Assembly (NCBI GenBank): GCA_009731375.1
Contig: BJOX01000011.1
Location: 202,116-265,300 of the forward strand
Direction of reading: 5' to 3'
DNA from: Paulinella micropora
Taxonomy: Eukaryota > Cercozoa > Imbricatea > Euglyphida
Length of the DNA stretch: 63,185 nt
The stretch's first letter is position 1, and each line of letters starts with the position of its first letter. Of this stretch, positions 32,437 to 43,890 are shown one piece after another. The position numbers were made by a program, and so were the translations under genes. The notes under the pieces are model-generated. The model had not been told where the DNA came from, made no database searches, and was given only the letters and a program-made list of their open reading frames with translations.

Positions 32437-34015
32437 CTACCTGTGGGGTCTTACCTCTATCCCATCATCGTTCGGTGTGTTGGGTGTGTCAGGTGTAGTT
32501 GGAGTGAAATGCTTGTTGTCGTGTTGGGTGGAGTATGGGCTAGTGGTATGTCTTGTGTTGTGAGTCACAGTCACTAGCTCAATCGCTCTCATCACATCAG
32601 TCAAGTATTCGTCTATCGTTCCTCCTACCTCGATCACTCTCCTCTCATCCCATACTCCCCCTGACCTTTTCAACTCATTAGCTATCTCTCCAACTGTCTG
32701 CATGTCAATGCTCGAGACTAATCTGTAAGGTGAAACGACAGAAGGTGGTATGATGGTAGATGTGGAGGAGGGGGTGCTTACCGGTTCCTCTTCCTCAGGG
32801 ACGCTGAGGGCAGACCTGCTGCGCGGAGACGCAGCGTCAAAACTTGAAGCTAGGTCGGTCTGGGAAGTTCCCGGGGCGCCGCGACCGGTCTGTGGGAGGT
32901 CACCTACAAACCTCCAAGTCAGTGTGTTTAGTGTAGCTGAGGAGGTAGGATCAGCAACCCAAGGAGGGGGTTGATAATTCCAGTCCTCTCCCTCAGCTAC
33001 ACAGCGTAAATTACCGAACATATCGAGAAATTCTTTCGCTATTTCCCGTAACTTTTTTCGTTTGGATGATTGACAACTGCTGGTGGTCTGTCTGTTGCGC
33101 TCTGTTCTAAGTCTATGAACGGAAAAAAGGCTCTCTGTCTTGCATGATAGCCACAATAGTCATCATAGATTAGCCTATCTGCCATTCTTTAAGGTGACCC
33201 GAACAGATGGGCCCCTAAACAAACTTTGCAAGGTTTACCCCGTGAAGTTTTCCCGCAGCATTGCTTGTTGCACGAAATTTTCTCGGGCTGTCTATCCTTA
33301 TTTGTTGTTTTGGGTGCTGTGGTGTTTGTGGAACTGGTTGAGTGATTTTCTTCTCTCTTTCTCTCTTTGTTGGTTGGTGTGGTGGACGTGGAGTGTTGGT
33401 CAGTGCAGGTGCAGCTGCAACTATCTCCCTACCTACCAATGTTTTTGTGACAATCCTGTCTTGGTTTGGTGTTGGTTTTTGTTTGTTTTTGTTCTCTCTC
33501 TGTGGGGGTGAAGGCATGAGCAGTGATGGCACCGCAGCAATAGGTGTAGGCAGTGAAGGCAATGAAATAGTTCTCACCACATTCGCCCTCTCTACTCCCT
33601 GCACTGGTGTACGAGATTTTGTTTCGATGTTGCGAGTTGATGATGTGGGGGCAGGCAATAGTATGATAGGAGGTGGAGCAGGTGCATCACCATCTTCATC
33701 ACTCTCCTCAACATCCTCACCACCACCACCATGCAAAACAAACACAGTTCCCTCAAACAAATCAACGTCTTCCTCTTCACCTTGCTCTTCCTCTCCCACT
33801 CCCTCTAGACCATCCGCTTGATCTATAGCTACGTCTTCTAGCACGGTAACTCTCTCGTCATCCGGACTAACTCTCCCGTTGTCCTCACCTGTGCTAACAC
33901 CATTGTGTTCGCACGAGGGCATTGAGCACGATTGTGCTTTTTGCCCTTGCACCGTGTGCAAGGCAATTTTGGGCACGTCGCGCGCCAATGGTCCTTTACC
34001 CCACACTTGTAGCAA
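32437..34015 (-). pseudogene. Element B region between the zinc knuckles and protease
   Basis: Two open frames (34015-33215 and 33156-32437) carry acidic, Pro- and Thr-rich low complexity with no recognised domain. They link gag to pol and probably formed one linker before frame changes. Element A has a similarly long linker in the same position. Confidence 0.5.
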
Positions 34016-34998
34016 CCACCCTTCTCTTCCTCACCCTCGCTCTCTTTAGCTACAAACGTACCTTGTGCCGGTCTGCGAATGAGTGTGGTTGTGTTGGGTT
34101 TGTGTGTCATTTGCCTAGTTAGGTTTACCCGAGATTCCGGACCAGAATTCAGAAGAAAATTTTGCCAGACTTGGCGAATGACTCTCTCCACCTCACGGTG
34201 GTTCAGTCGGTCCTCGCGACCGAGTTGGTATACCATTGTATCCAACCCCGCGAATACTGTATGCTTCTTGAACTTCATCAAGAGAAAAGAAGAAAAGAAT
34301 TCATCGGGTATTTTACCTCCGTAGTCGCGCTGAATACATTCTTCAAGATACCTATTTCTGTCCAACCACAACTCAATGTCCCCTCTTGGGTAGGATGAAA
34401 TAAAAACAAGCATACGCTTTATCATTCCTGCTGCGTTGGCACCCCCATACCGGCGCTTAACAAGCACCAACATGCGTATAGGGTTGCCATCCGAGACAGT
34501 CATGCATAAAGCTATGAGTGTTGGATGCTTGAAGGCAACGGAAACATAAAGGCTTAGCTTGCGCATGGCCTTTGCGTGTTCCTTGCGTTCCTTTAACCTA
34601 CGTCTTCTCGATCTTCTTTCTTTCTTAGACTTACTTCGTTCTTTCGGTCTTATTCGTGCATCTTGGCTCTCTTTTGGCATAGAGGCCTCAGCGTCTGATG
34701 ATGTTGAATGAGTCTTAAGTTCTGTACGAGCTGCTGAGTCACTATCACTAGTGTCTGACTCTGTACTGTACTGTTCATCTACACTAAATGCAGACTCATC
34801 CCATGGGTATTTCTCTTCAGCTTTCTCTGGATGCTTTGCAATGAAACTGACTATGTCTCCTAGCTGTGAGCTCTCAGAGGTCGCTACCATCTTAAACGTG
34901 AACTCCCAAGTTTGATATCGGTCTTCAAAGACCTGCTCAAGCTCAGGAATGCTGTTTGTAAGGTTCTTCTTGCCCGTCTTCTCGCGAACAAGGCTCAT
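33838..34998 (-). CDS. gag: Element B Gag with two zinc knuckles
   Basis: The first ATG after the 5' LTR (34998-34996) overlaps the primer-site region; the frame is 386 residues to 33838. It has an acidic N-terminal part, an Arg/Lys-rich segment (RRSRRRRLKERKEHAK), a helical capsid-like region and two CCHC knuckles (CYKCGVKDHWRATC and CTRCKGKKHNRAQC), both C-x2-C-x4-H-x4-C. Gag would coat and package element RNA. The C-terminus ends soon after the knuckles, and an overlapping frame continues, so a frame change cannot be excluded. Confidence 0.8.
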   Translation of the reverse strand: MSLVREKTGKKNLTNSIPELEQVFEDRYQTWEFTFKMVATSESSQLGDIVSFIAKHPEKAEEKYPWDESAFSVDEQYSTESDTSDSDSAARTELKTHSTSSDAEASMPKESQDARIRPKERSKSKKERRSRRRRLKERKEHAKAMRKLSLYVSVAFKHPTLIALCMTVSDGNPIRMLVLVKRRYGGANAAGMIKRMLVFISSYPRGDIELWLDRNRYLEECIQRDYGGKIPDEFFSSFLLMKFKKHTVFAGLDTMVYQLGREDRLNHREVERVIRQVWQNFLLNSGPESRVNLTRQMTHKPNTTTLIRRPAQGTFVAKESEGEEEKGGCYKCGVKDHWRATCPKLPCTRCKGKKHNRAQCPRANTMVLAQVRTTGELVRMTRELPC

Positions 34999-35002
34999 TA
35001 AC
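34992..35002 (-). promoter_or_regulatory. Primer-site region of element B
   Basis: GTTAATGAGCC follows the 5' LTR directly on the minus strand. It equals A's GTTATGAGCC with one extra A. It also contains the ATG of gag. Confidence 0.5.
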
Positions 35003-35521
35003 CGACAGAGTTGTAAATCTTCCGAGCCGGAAGACCCACTAGCTGACGGGCAACGGTACTTGCAGGAATAAAAGGTTATAAAGCGCAGAGGGTGGGCAAT
35101 GCAGTGAGGCAATTGACCACTCTCTATATTCAATAACTAGTCAATACTAGCGTCCCAGTATTACTAATCCGTTATTATTGTCCAAGTGTTTACAGTTCAC
35201 TTATGCAGTGTGGTTACCTTTTAATTCTGAGGTACAGACTGTGCTGCTTGAGCACCCTAGCTACGAAACCTATCCGTTCCATCTAAGCTATCCGTTCTAC
35301 AATTGGCTGGCCTACATAGGTCCCGACGGGGACCTTGCCTATTCTAGATGATTCAATAATGTCTAGACAAGATGTATTGTACAACTTAAGTATACTTGTA
35401 AGCAAAAATGGTATTACATAGGTAATTAGCAAGGAGGGCCGGTCGAGAATAAGTTTACGTGAATTTGCCACTGAAGACAAATTTGGTAACGGATATTCCC
35501 GGTAACGGTATATCTCCGACG
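35003..35521 (-). repeat. 5' LTR of element B
   Basis: 519 bp, partner of 26560-27078. It is followed by the duplicated CACCA at 35522-35526. Confidence 0.92.
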
Positions 35522-35526
35522 CACCA

Positions 35527-37140
35527 CAGGCCCACTAACCACTCGTTGTACTGGGCTGAACTGGAAGGGAGAACAGTGTGGAGTTAAGCTTGGACAGGGG
35601 GGGAGTTGGGGCAAGGCGGGTGAGGCAGCAAAGAGGCTAGTGTATGCAGACTTATGTGGTTATCATGCCCGTCAAGACCCACTATTCCCTGACATCAACC
35701 TAGCACAAGACCCTTCACGTCGCCCACGCCCTTCCCGTGATTATCCGTCTGAGAATGAGATGATAAGCATACTGAGAGAGAGGGAGGGAAAGGGGGCGAG
35801 TGCACAGCAAATCTCGCAAAAGGATACGGCAAAACCCGTGAAGAAAAACTCGCTGTCCCGCAAATATCGGAGAAAAAGACAAGGAAAGTGTCGAAAAACC
35901 CGGTAAGAAAGGAGTTAGTGCAGATTCACGGAATGATGCTATTTTGCCAGGGAAAGATGCAAGGACCGGCGGGACTAGAGCTGGAAAAGAGATGGCATTT
36001 GATGAGGCTGATGAGCGTGTAGGAGGGACAAGTGAGGGCAAGTCTTGGCCACCATCGCTACTATCACAAGGTCCGTCTCCTTTGGATAGAATAGGAGACA
36101 GTGTAGAGTCACAGACAGAGCAGACAAGCGAGACACACACACATGAAACATTTGTGGGGAAGAGCAGTAAAAGATACACAGAACACGGAAAGGTAATAAG
36201 CTTTGAAGACTTTAAGAGAATAAGTGAACAGCTGAACAACCTGTGTGTTTTGGATGATGAAACGGGAGATGTTGTGATGATGACAAAGAAGGAAAGAGAG
36301 AGAGAGAGAGTAGCAGAGGCAGATGGACTGTTGACAGATGTGTTTTGGGCAGTGAACGAAGTATTTCTGAAGCATGCAGCAGCCACACCACAAATCACAA
36401 GAGAGACAATCATAGAGAAGAGAGCGGCAAGAACCACTCAGAGTGCAAAAGCTAAGGAAAGAGCTAAGTGGGAGTGTGAGTTCAGACACAGTGAAGGACA
36501 TCCAAGACCTGAGAAGACGGAAATAGCTAGGTTGCTATATGCGTTAACGAAGGGAGCAGAAAAGATAGTAGTGAAAGAGGGTTTGTGTTACGACCCGGAC
36601 GGCAAAGAGAACGAGTTTTACACAGAGCTGTTAGGAATAATAGACTATGGAATACTTGACTTAGCTAAGAACCACGACAATCAATTTGCTCTTTTCATCG
36701 TACGATCAATGCCCCACCTTATGAAGATTTGGCATGAGGTAGAAGCGAGAGGGGTTACACTGAACGCACTTTTGCGGAAGTTACACTCAGGAGATGCATA
36801 CAAGTTCTTCAGTCCAGAACAGGCAGCAGCGAGAAAGAGGGAGTTTGATAGGAAGAGACGGGAGATAGACGGACACTCAGACATGGAGGAGGATGATGAG
36901 GAGTTTGACCCAGAGAACCTAGAATACTCCAGAACCTCCGAGGAGATGAGGTCAGGAATTCCCATAAGCTTTAAATCGTATTGCGAGGCACGAGAAGAGT
37001 TTGATTGGATGTACGAGGAGAGATTTGAGAAGAGAAGAAAGAACAAAGCCCAAGGGAAAGGGAGTGAGGAGGAGGATGAAGAAGAAGATCACAATCTCAT
37101 GGTAGACGATAGCGAGACGGTAGGACGCAAGAAAAGATGA
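35527..37140 (+). pseudogene. gag: Element A Gag, second part
   Basis: It continues the frame of 24834-26559 across B without a stop, up to a TAA at 35904-35906. From about 35890 the reading goes on in the next frame to 37140 (398 codons from the ATG at 35944). This C-terminal part has Glu/Arg-rich helices, a compact block (LLGIIDYGILDLAKNHDNQF) and an acidic tail, and matches no domain that I know. It ends TGA, overlapping the ATG of the protease frame, so a -1 change of frame would join Gag to Pol. Together the two parts make an unusually long Gag of about 1100 residues. Confidence 0.6.
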
Positions 37141-37292
37141 TAGTTCAAGACAGCGGATCGTCTAGGGATATAGCATGTACACCGCACATCTTACACAACG
37201 TCCGAGAGATTGAACCCGTTAGCTTAGTCACTGGAAATGGAGAGAGTGTGGTGCGAAACATGGGGGAAGCGAGGTTGACAAGAATAGATTGA
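37137..37292 (+). pseudogene. pol: Element A protease
   Basis: A 51-residue frame beginning MIVQDSGSSRDIAC, with the copia-type retropepsin site DSG, followed by SLVTGNGESVV as in other copia proteases. The TGA at 37290-37292 cuts it before the second half. The next part is readable at 37321-37583. Confidence 0.7.
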
Positions 37293-37307
37293 TCAGGAAA
37301 GCCAGTT

Positions 37308-37583
37308 TTGGTAAAGAAAGATATGTTGTTGGACAACAGGGTGCCAGTCAACATTATGTCTACTGGAAACATGGACCGCAGCCACCACAGATCTATCATT
37401 CACCAGAATGGGCAACTACTAATCCTAAAGCACCCCATAAGAATTAAAGAGAGTGACGTGATCGTGAGAGGGAGACTTACGCCTGGCATGCTCTATCGCT
37501 GGGGCAATGAGAAAGACAAGCCCCTCAACATAAATGAGCGTTACAACCCCAAAGTGAAAGAGAAGAAGAATAAGACGGGGTAA
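37308..37583 (+). pseudogene. pol: Element A pre-integrase segment
   Basis: The residues VNIMSTGNMDRSHHRS and VRGRLTPGMLYRW correspond to the GAG-pre-integrase part of element B in the same order. It is separated from protease and integrase by frame changes. 37584-37705 has no further conserved sequence. Confidence 0.65.
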
Positions 37584-37705
37584 GCGGGGCGGGAATCCCC
37601 AAAGAGAGAAAAAGTGAGAGCAAGCAAGCGAGAGTAAGTGAGAACGAGGTAGAGGCAGCGTTTTATACGCTATGTATCCTGAGAAAGGTAAGAAGGGTAA
37701 GCCCG

Positions 37706-38659
37706 TTGACATTTATGTCATACATCAGTGTAGTGGGCATAAAGCTTTACCAGAGACTTATGCATTTAGGCAAGGCAATGGGTAGTAAATTAACAGGAAG
37801 CGAGGATAGTGTTAGATTTTGTGAAGCCTGTATGATGGGGAAAGCTAAAGTGTTACCCAGATTTAAGGTTAATAGAATTAGGAGAGCGAGTTACCCTTGT
37901 GAGATTTTGCACATAGATACTTCCGGACCACGGGCGGTAATGTCAATTCACGGTAAGTACTATAAATTTTGCGTTACAGACGATTACTCGGGGTACATCA
38001 AAGATGATTATTTACGATACAAGAACGAGTTTGCAGATTGTTTGAAGCAAGCGGTAGCATGGTTTGAAAGGCAGACAGGGAAGAAAGTCAGACAGATCAC
38101 TTGCGACAACGAGTTCGATGTCCCAACTGAGATTATAGAGTGGTGGAAACCTCTACAATTCATTTGGAAGACTAGTGCTCCAGGTGATAAAGATAGCAAT
38201 CCCATAGCTGAGAAGGTCAACGACATCACAGCAGGACCAGCCCGAGCCATGCGATACGAGGCTGATTTATCGCCCCAATTTTGGGCGGAAATGGAACACA
38301 CAGCCACAACTTTGCACAACATTCTACCAGCCACGACAGGGCCTAGGAAGGGAACCTCACCTTTTGAGCAATGTCTGGGCTACAAGCCAGCTATCCGACA
38401 ACTTAAACCTATAGGATGTTTAGGTGTAATGTACATAGGAAAGCAGGTAGGCAAAGGCAACTATAGGGGAAAGCGTGTAATGTTACTTGGATATGATGTA
38501 TTCAAGGAACTATACCGAGTTTGGGATGGTCGAAAAATCATCACAAATGTGCGTAATGTACGCTTTAACCACAATGTAGTTGGCAAGGATGCTCACCCAG
38601 AGAAGTTAGATGGGACGACGAGGAATCTGAGGGGCAGAGTAATGACACCGTCCAGCTAG
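37706..38659 (+). pseudogene. pol: Element A integrase
   Basis: A zinc-binding HLGKAMGSK ... CEACMMGKAK module precedes the core: LHIDTSGPR (Asp), ITCDNEFD (Asp) and NPIAEKVNDI (Glu). The C-terminal GYDVFKELYRVWDGRK block is shared with element B. The open frame ends in the Glu-rich linker. The enzyme would insert the element DNA. The beginning is not a real start codon, since it is part of Pol. Confidence 0.85.
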
Positions 38660-39598
38660 AACAGCCGTTAGACGAACCCGAACATAAAGATGAGGGGGAG
38701 TTAGACAAACATGAGGAGTTACAGGAAGAAAAAGGCATTCACCGTCCAGATTCCGGTCTCCCATCAGAGTCGAAGGTAGAACTAGCTGACAACAAGGATG
38801 ATGGGGTAACACCCGTCACATCGTTAGAGGCGCAAAACCCCGAAGCAGACCACCCTAGTAGCAGGTACATAAAGGGAGACGCGCCCACAAAGGGCCTCAC
38901 TTGGGAGCAAAGTGACAATCACATCAGCTAACATAGTGAGAGGGAAACGAGAAGCAAAAGTTAGGACACCAGTTACACAACCACCTACAGAAAAGAAGGC
39001 AGCAGTAAAAGCAGCTACATTGACAGGAGAGAGAGTTAGTGTGCCGGAAGTAGCTTTCGGAGAAGAATGGGCAAAGGAAGAATATGGAGACAACTGGCGA
39101 TCAGTTAAGAGAGAAGGAAAAGTCTTAGAACCATGCGAGAAGGGAGAGAGACTTAAAGTCCGTAAGATGCCTAAGCCCAGTCACTTCGTAGTCTTTGACG
39201 ACGGTCAGGTAGAAAAGATGTTAGATAGCGAAATTAGAAAGTATCGGATAGATAGGATAAGACCCGTCGGAGAACTAGAGCATCCCGAGATGTCCGCAGA
39301 AAGTATCGTAGAGGATCAAACCACTGCGTTACTGTACCTGACATTGAAGGTACCAAAGGCAATCGTAGATGAGGGATTAACTGCTAAAGAGTTGAAAGCA
39401 GCAAGGGATAAAGAGATTGAAGGTCTAAAGTCTTTTAACACTTACACGTGGGTAAACCCTAAGGAAGCGAAAGAAAAAGGAGTAAAAGTAGTGAGACTAA
39501 CGTGGGTACATAAGTCAAACTAGACGAAAAGGGACGTAAGTTCATTAAGTCAAGGTTAGCTTTGCGGGGAGATATGCTAGAGCCAGGAGTTAGCTATA
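38660..39598 (+). pseudogene. pol: Element A linker and start of reverse transcriptase
   Basis: After a Glu- and Asp-rich linker, the frame 38912-39523 leads to LTWVHK, the start of copia RT. One missing base at about 39515 puts the following SRLALRGDMLEPG in the next frame. The reading stops abruptly at GVSYN (39598), where element D is inserted. It resumes with PDQLFVPCAAHRS after 45994. Confidence 0.8.
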
Positions 39599-39603
39599 AT
39601 AAC

Positions 39604-39634
39604 TGGTTTGTTCCGGGCTTCGCCCGGAATTAAC
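39604..39634 (+). repeat. Hairpin at the left end of element D
   Basis: ttccgggc-ttc-gcccggaa (39611-39629) is a perfect 8-bp stem with a 3-base loop. It extends to ggtt/aacc outside a small mismatch. It lies between the A junction and the 14-bp repeat. Confidence 0.7.
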
Positions 39635-39795
39635 CGCAGTTAAAGTTCCGTTTGAGGCGTTTCGGTTTTTGCGCCAGTCCGGTCGGTGCGGCTTCAGGCG
39701 CCGGCGGAGCCGGCGCGTGTTTCTTCCGGCGTCTGGTTAGGCCTAGGTTGGAAAGTTGGGAAGATCGTCAGAGTGTGTCAGAGAATCGCTTTAAT

Positions 39796-41480
39796 GCCTA
39801 CCGCAACAAAGAAACTCAAAATTGGCTGCATTGCTTCAACGTTAGCAGCCTATCACGTCGCCGACGATTTATTCCATAGATTTGGAAAAAATTCCGAGAC
39901 TGTTCGGATTACCGGCGTTGTAACGAATCTCACCGAGCAGCAAGTTACTCTCAGCCTCAAAGCAGAAGAGAACGAGTGGTCTGTCCAAGTCCCACACGTC
40001 TAGCACGAGCGGAGGATGAGTCCAAGAAGTGGAAATACCTCAACGCTACCGGAGAGATCATTTGGGATTCAGTTTCAGACGAAGCTGTCACGGTTCAGTT
40101 CACAAAGATTCCTCTTAATGTCAATGTCTCACGCGAGGATTTTATTAAGTCAATCCGCGATGTGAAATGGCATTTTGGGGAACAACAACAGCAGTGATAC
40201 AAACGCAGCTAACAAACGAAAAGCTAAAGCTATTGCTACTCATCTTGAGAACCTATACAGCGCTCCGAGTTTGCAGAAACTGTACAAAGAGTACTTCGAT
40301 GACTCGAAGGACATCAAAAGGAATTCAACAAAAGCGCTTGTCTCTCTCGTACTTGCTACTCAAATTGTAAACAAAGCAAGGGTGTCGAGTGGCCCTTCGT
40401 TGTCCAATCTGAACTCATTGAGAAGCAATACGAGGAACTAGAAGGCGAAAGGGAAGAAGACAAAGGATAGCCCCCAGCGAAGAAACCCAAATTCAATTTG
40501 CAAGGTGATGACACTCTCAGCACGGACATTGACAACGCTCTGAAGAAACAAGAAGAGCTCAAGCAAAGGCTTTTGAAAGCCCGTCAAGTTGGCAGTGGCG
40601 GAAAGAAAGTTCACTTCGATGCATCTGTCCTCAAAGAACTGCAGGAGGCAAACGAGGAGCTCGAACGCAGGATCAAGGAAGCAGCGGAAAACAAATGTAT
40701 CCCACCCAATGCTCTCATTGGCGCTTTAGGCTTTACAAATGCAATGTCCGGAGGGGAGAAGGCCGAGTTGATACAAGAGTTTCAGAGTCTGCCGGGTTTG
40801 CAAGACGTAGACTTTGACGGAAGAAGATCAAGTTAGGCAAAGAGTATGTTGTCCTTAAAGAGCTTCTTCCATCAAAGAAGAAGACCCTTATCGGCGAGGC
40901 CTATGAGTCGGAGCCGAAGTCGGTCACTGTCGAGTCCTTTTTAGATTTAGTTCGGAATCTCATCGTACTGTACTCCAAACACCACCCCCAACACGCCGAA
41001 GACATGTGGGAACACTACCGTTCTTTGGAGTTGCTTGTGAGGAAGAATACGTTGTCTTCTGTAATGAGATGGGATAAGACAACTCGTGGCAGGAGCAAAT
41101 CGGGACAGTGGCACAAGGGCAACCTCCCTTTCGTTCTTGCCACGGCTTACCTTGAACCCGTTGCTTCTTCCCAAACGTCCAACCAGTCAAGTGGCCAAAG
41201 CACCTCCAAGTCTCCTCGCAACGTCAACAACACACGCGGCAGCAACCAGGCAAGACCAGCAGAATCAGAGGTCCAGGAAAGTTTGCTTCAACTGGGCAGA
41301 CGGCCTAGACTGCACCTACAAGGACGACTGTCGGTTCCTACATCTGTGTCCAGTTGTGTCCGGGCAACAAAGACCACAAACGTGCAGAATGCCCAGACGG
41401 CGACAATGGGAAGTGGGGCAAACGGAAGGCCGGAAAGTGAAGGAGCCCTGAGAGTGAAAGCACTTCAGTGGAGCAAGTAG
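39796..41480 (+). pseudogene. Element D gag-like region, frame-broken
   Basis: Successive short frames (39796-40003, 39976-40197, 40175-40441, 40498-40836, 41004-41480, 41086-41451) read as one protein if single-base shifts are allowed. It begins MPTATKKLKIG. In the middle are a coiled-coil-like Glu/Lys region and an EAYESEPKSVTVESFLDLVR block. Near the end is a CCCH zinc finger (C-x8-C-x5-C-x3-H, starting CFNWADGLDC), followed by a second cluster NKDHKRAECP. A nucleic-acid-binding Gag-like role is inferred from position and fingers. Confidence 0.6.
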
Positions 41481-41513
41481 CTCTCAGGGTCAGTCATTGG
41501 CAAGTCCCCTCTG

Positions 41514-42170
41514 GTGGGACTTCCTCTTCCACTGCTCTTTCTATTTCTGAAGGGGCTCGCAGAACCTGGGATCCAGGTGGTCGCGAGCACACGCCCAACG
41601 TTGCAGTTTCTCAATCTGTTCGCTTTTCAGCAACGCTGGTTCTCACTTCGACTCCCGTTGAACTACAACTCTGGCCCCGGTGCCACTCACACTAACAGCT
41701 GGACCCACCGACACTTTTTCAAGTCTTCGTTTCAGTTGCCAGCAGCTTGCTCAGCTGTTTCTACCTCTTCGTCTTCTTCTTCCACTAGTCCAATTGCTAG
41801 TCAGAGCTCTTCTCTAGCAAGAGACAGTCCTCTCTCGTCTAGCTCTGCCCTCTCTAACAAAGCTTCAGTGCTTCAATCTTCTTTTTCTGACATACAAGTG
41901 TCATCTGTTGTTTCTCCTTCTGGTACTTGTCCTTCTTCACCTCCCCTTTCTATTTTCTCTTCCCTTTATCTCTCCCAATCTTCCCCTAGTGCTTCTTCTT
42001 CGTGCTTCTCTACTTGCTCTTCTCCTCAACAACATCAACAACTACAACAACAACAACTACAACAACAACAACTACAACAACAACAACTACAACAACTACA
42101 ACAACTACAACAACTATTACTACCACAGCTACAACAACAACAACAGCATCAACAACAACAACAACAACAG

Positions 42171-42211
<41 letters not shown>

Positions 42212-42860
42212 GCTACAACAACAAGAACAACAACAACAACAACAACAACCACTACTTCAGCAACAACAACAACACATTCATTCTTCTTCCTCGTCATCTT
42301 CTTCTTCATGTGTTGTCTCTTCTTGTAGTTTCCCCTTGGTGGGTCATCATAATGCTTCTGCTCAGCAGCCTCAGGTGCTGTGTGTTGAACAGAAGGGCTT
42401 GCAAGGCATCACGGTCCCTTCAAACCCTTCTGCTTCTCCTTCTCTCACTTCTGCTTCCTTTTTCTTCCCTTTCCCTAGGTGGATTTGGGATATTGCCCAA
42501 ATTGAGGCTGAGGAAGGGATGGGCGCTTGGGTTCGCTCTCTTCCCCCGTCCAAGGTATTTAACCCTTCAAACGACAATGGGATTTCAGTCTCCCACTCCT
42601 TGCCTCTTGACTTGCTGTCAGCTGGGGTTGTGTCCCTTGATTCCCTCCTTTCTCTTTTGTCTGAGTTGGAGAGTGGGAATGTCTGGTGGCATGACTTCCC
42701 TGTCTGGTCCTTCGTCATTCCTCCTTGTCCTTCTACGTCTCTTTCTTCTTTTATGCCTAGGTTGCATCAAGCCAGGGTGGTTGCTTTGATTGGGTTTCAA
42801 GGCAAGGTGGAGCTGCAGTGCTTTGCTCCCAACACCACACACGTTTGGTTTGGTACGTGA
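41514..42860 (+). CDS. Element D Ser- and Gln-rich protein, start of Pol
   Basis: The 448-residue frame has a Ser-rich first part, a poly-Gln/His region encoded by CAA/CAG repeats (about 42028-42270), and a non-repetitive C-terminal part (FPRWIWDIAQIEAEEGMGAW). It overlaps the RT frame, which begins at 42790 in another frame. The C-terminal part is likely the N-terminal region of Pol. The repeat part is probably expanded and not conserved. Confidence 0.5.
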
Positions 42861-43890
42861 CTCATCACGAGGCATGCACGTGGGTGGAATTGCTTTGGTA
42901 GATTTTAGATTCCCAAGAGGTAGAGGTAGGAGCATTCACTTTTTCGGTTGCCAGGAAGGCGATAGAAGGTTTCAGCCGGGTAAAAGAGAAGTGCTCCCTC
43001 TCTGGGATGGTTCAATAGAGCCCTACAAGCCGGTTTTCAATGTAGACGAGCTAGTGCGTCTTGCTGGTCTCTGTCTTCCAGACAAGGAGGCCGTTTGGCT
43101 CAAGGGATTTCTTACGGGCACAGACACTTTCTACAGAGGCACAGGCGAATTTTTGCGAGATTACTCGCTTGCTAGTACCCTTTCTGAAGAAGACAATCGA
43201 CAAATATACGAGGCCAACATGAAGGGCGTCAAGAATGGCTTCGTGGCCGGCCCGTTCAAGCGGGTTCCTTTCCCTAATCGCAACTGCAAGCACCAAGCTA
43301 TTATCACGCGTGAGCATGCCATTCCAAAAGACAAGTGGCACACAGAAAATGGGCAGAAGAAGCTCATCAACGACCTTTCCTTCCCCCGCTTCCTTTCCTT
43401 CAACCAGCTCTGCCCTAGGACAGATGACGGGGTGGAATACTACACCCATGACGAGCAAATGGCCAGAATCATTCATGCCGGCCCTGGCTGTGTTGTATTT
43501 GGAGCGGACATCAAGTCTGCATACAACCAGACCCAATTGCTCCCTTCTCTCTTTTGGCAGCAGGTGTCCGCGTGCAGGCACCCAGTCACTGGTGAGCTCT
43601 TGTACTTCGTTCTTCTGGTGCCGGGGTTTGGCGCAGTCTACGCTGCCGATGGCTGGAATCACTTCGCTAGAATCCTAGAGTCCATCTTTCACTTCAAGGC
43701 CATCCCCATGAAGCTCTACGTGGATAACAGCGACGTAGTCTGCAAGTCCCGGAAGCAAGCTAGAGCATTGCGGGCGGAGTCGTCGATCTCTCTAACCTCC
43801 TTGACATTCCGTGGCACGAAGAGTTCATCGGCCAGTCGTTCCGTTCCCTTGGGTGGAACAAAGACACTCGCGAAGGTCGTTGGTTCGTAG
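42790..43890 (+). pseudogene. pol: Element D reverse transcriptase (DIRS type)
   Basis: DIRS-group landmarks are readable: KKLINDLSFPRFLSFNQ, VVFGADIKSAYNQTQL, LLVPGFGAVYAADGWNHFA and, at the catalytic position, KLYVDNSD. The second catalytic Asp of the usual YVDD is thus Asn here. After about 43770 the frame is lost, and the continuation (NLLDIPWHEEFIGQSF) lies in the next frame. The enzyme would make cDNA from element RNA. The Asn substitution suggests loss of activity or an unusual variant. Confidence 0.8.

Larger units (their letters stand above)
26560..35521 (-). mobile_element. Copia-type element B, nested in element A
   Basis: Two 519-bp LTRs (26560-27078, 35003-35521), with about ten visible differences, enclose gag, protease, integrase and RT-RNase H on the minus strand. 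The target duplication is CACCA (26555-26559, 35522-35526). It lies inside the gag of A. Several single-base frame changes make it non-coding as it stands, although the LTRs are still about 98 percent alike. Confidence 0.92.

Noticed and set aside
39604-39634. Rho-independent terminator
   Set aside because: The hairpin has no following T-run and lies at a retrotransposon end in eukaryotic DNA.
42002-42328. Poly-Thr and poly-Asn proteins in the CAA repeat
   Set aside because: Alternative frames of the Gln-rich stretch of element D. Only the frame 41514-42860 continues into non-repetitive sequence.
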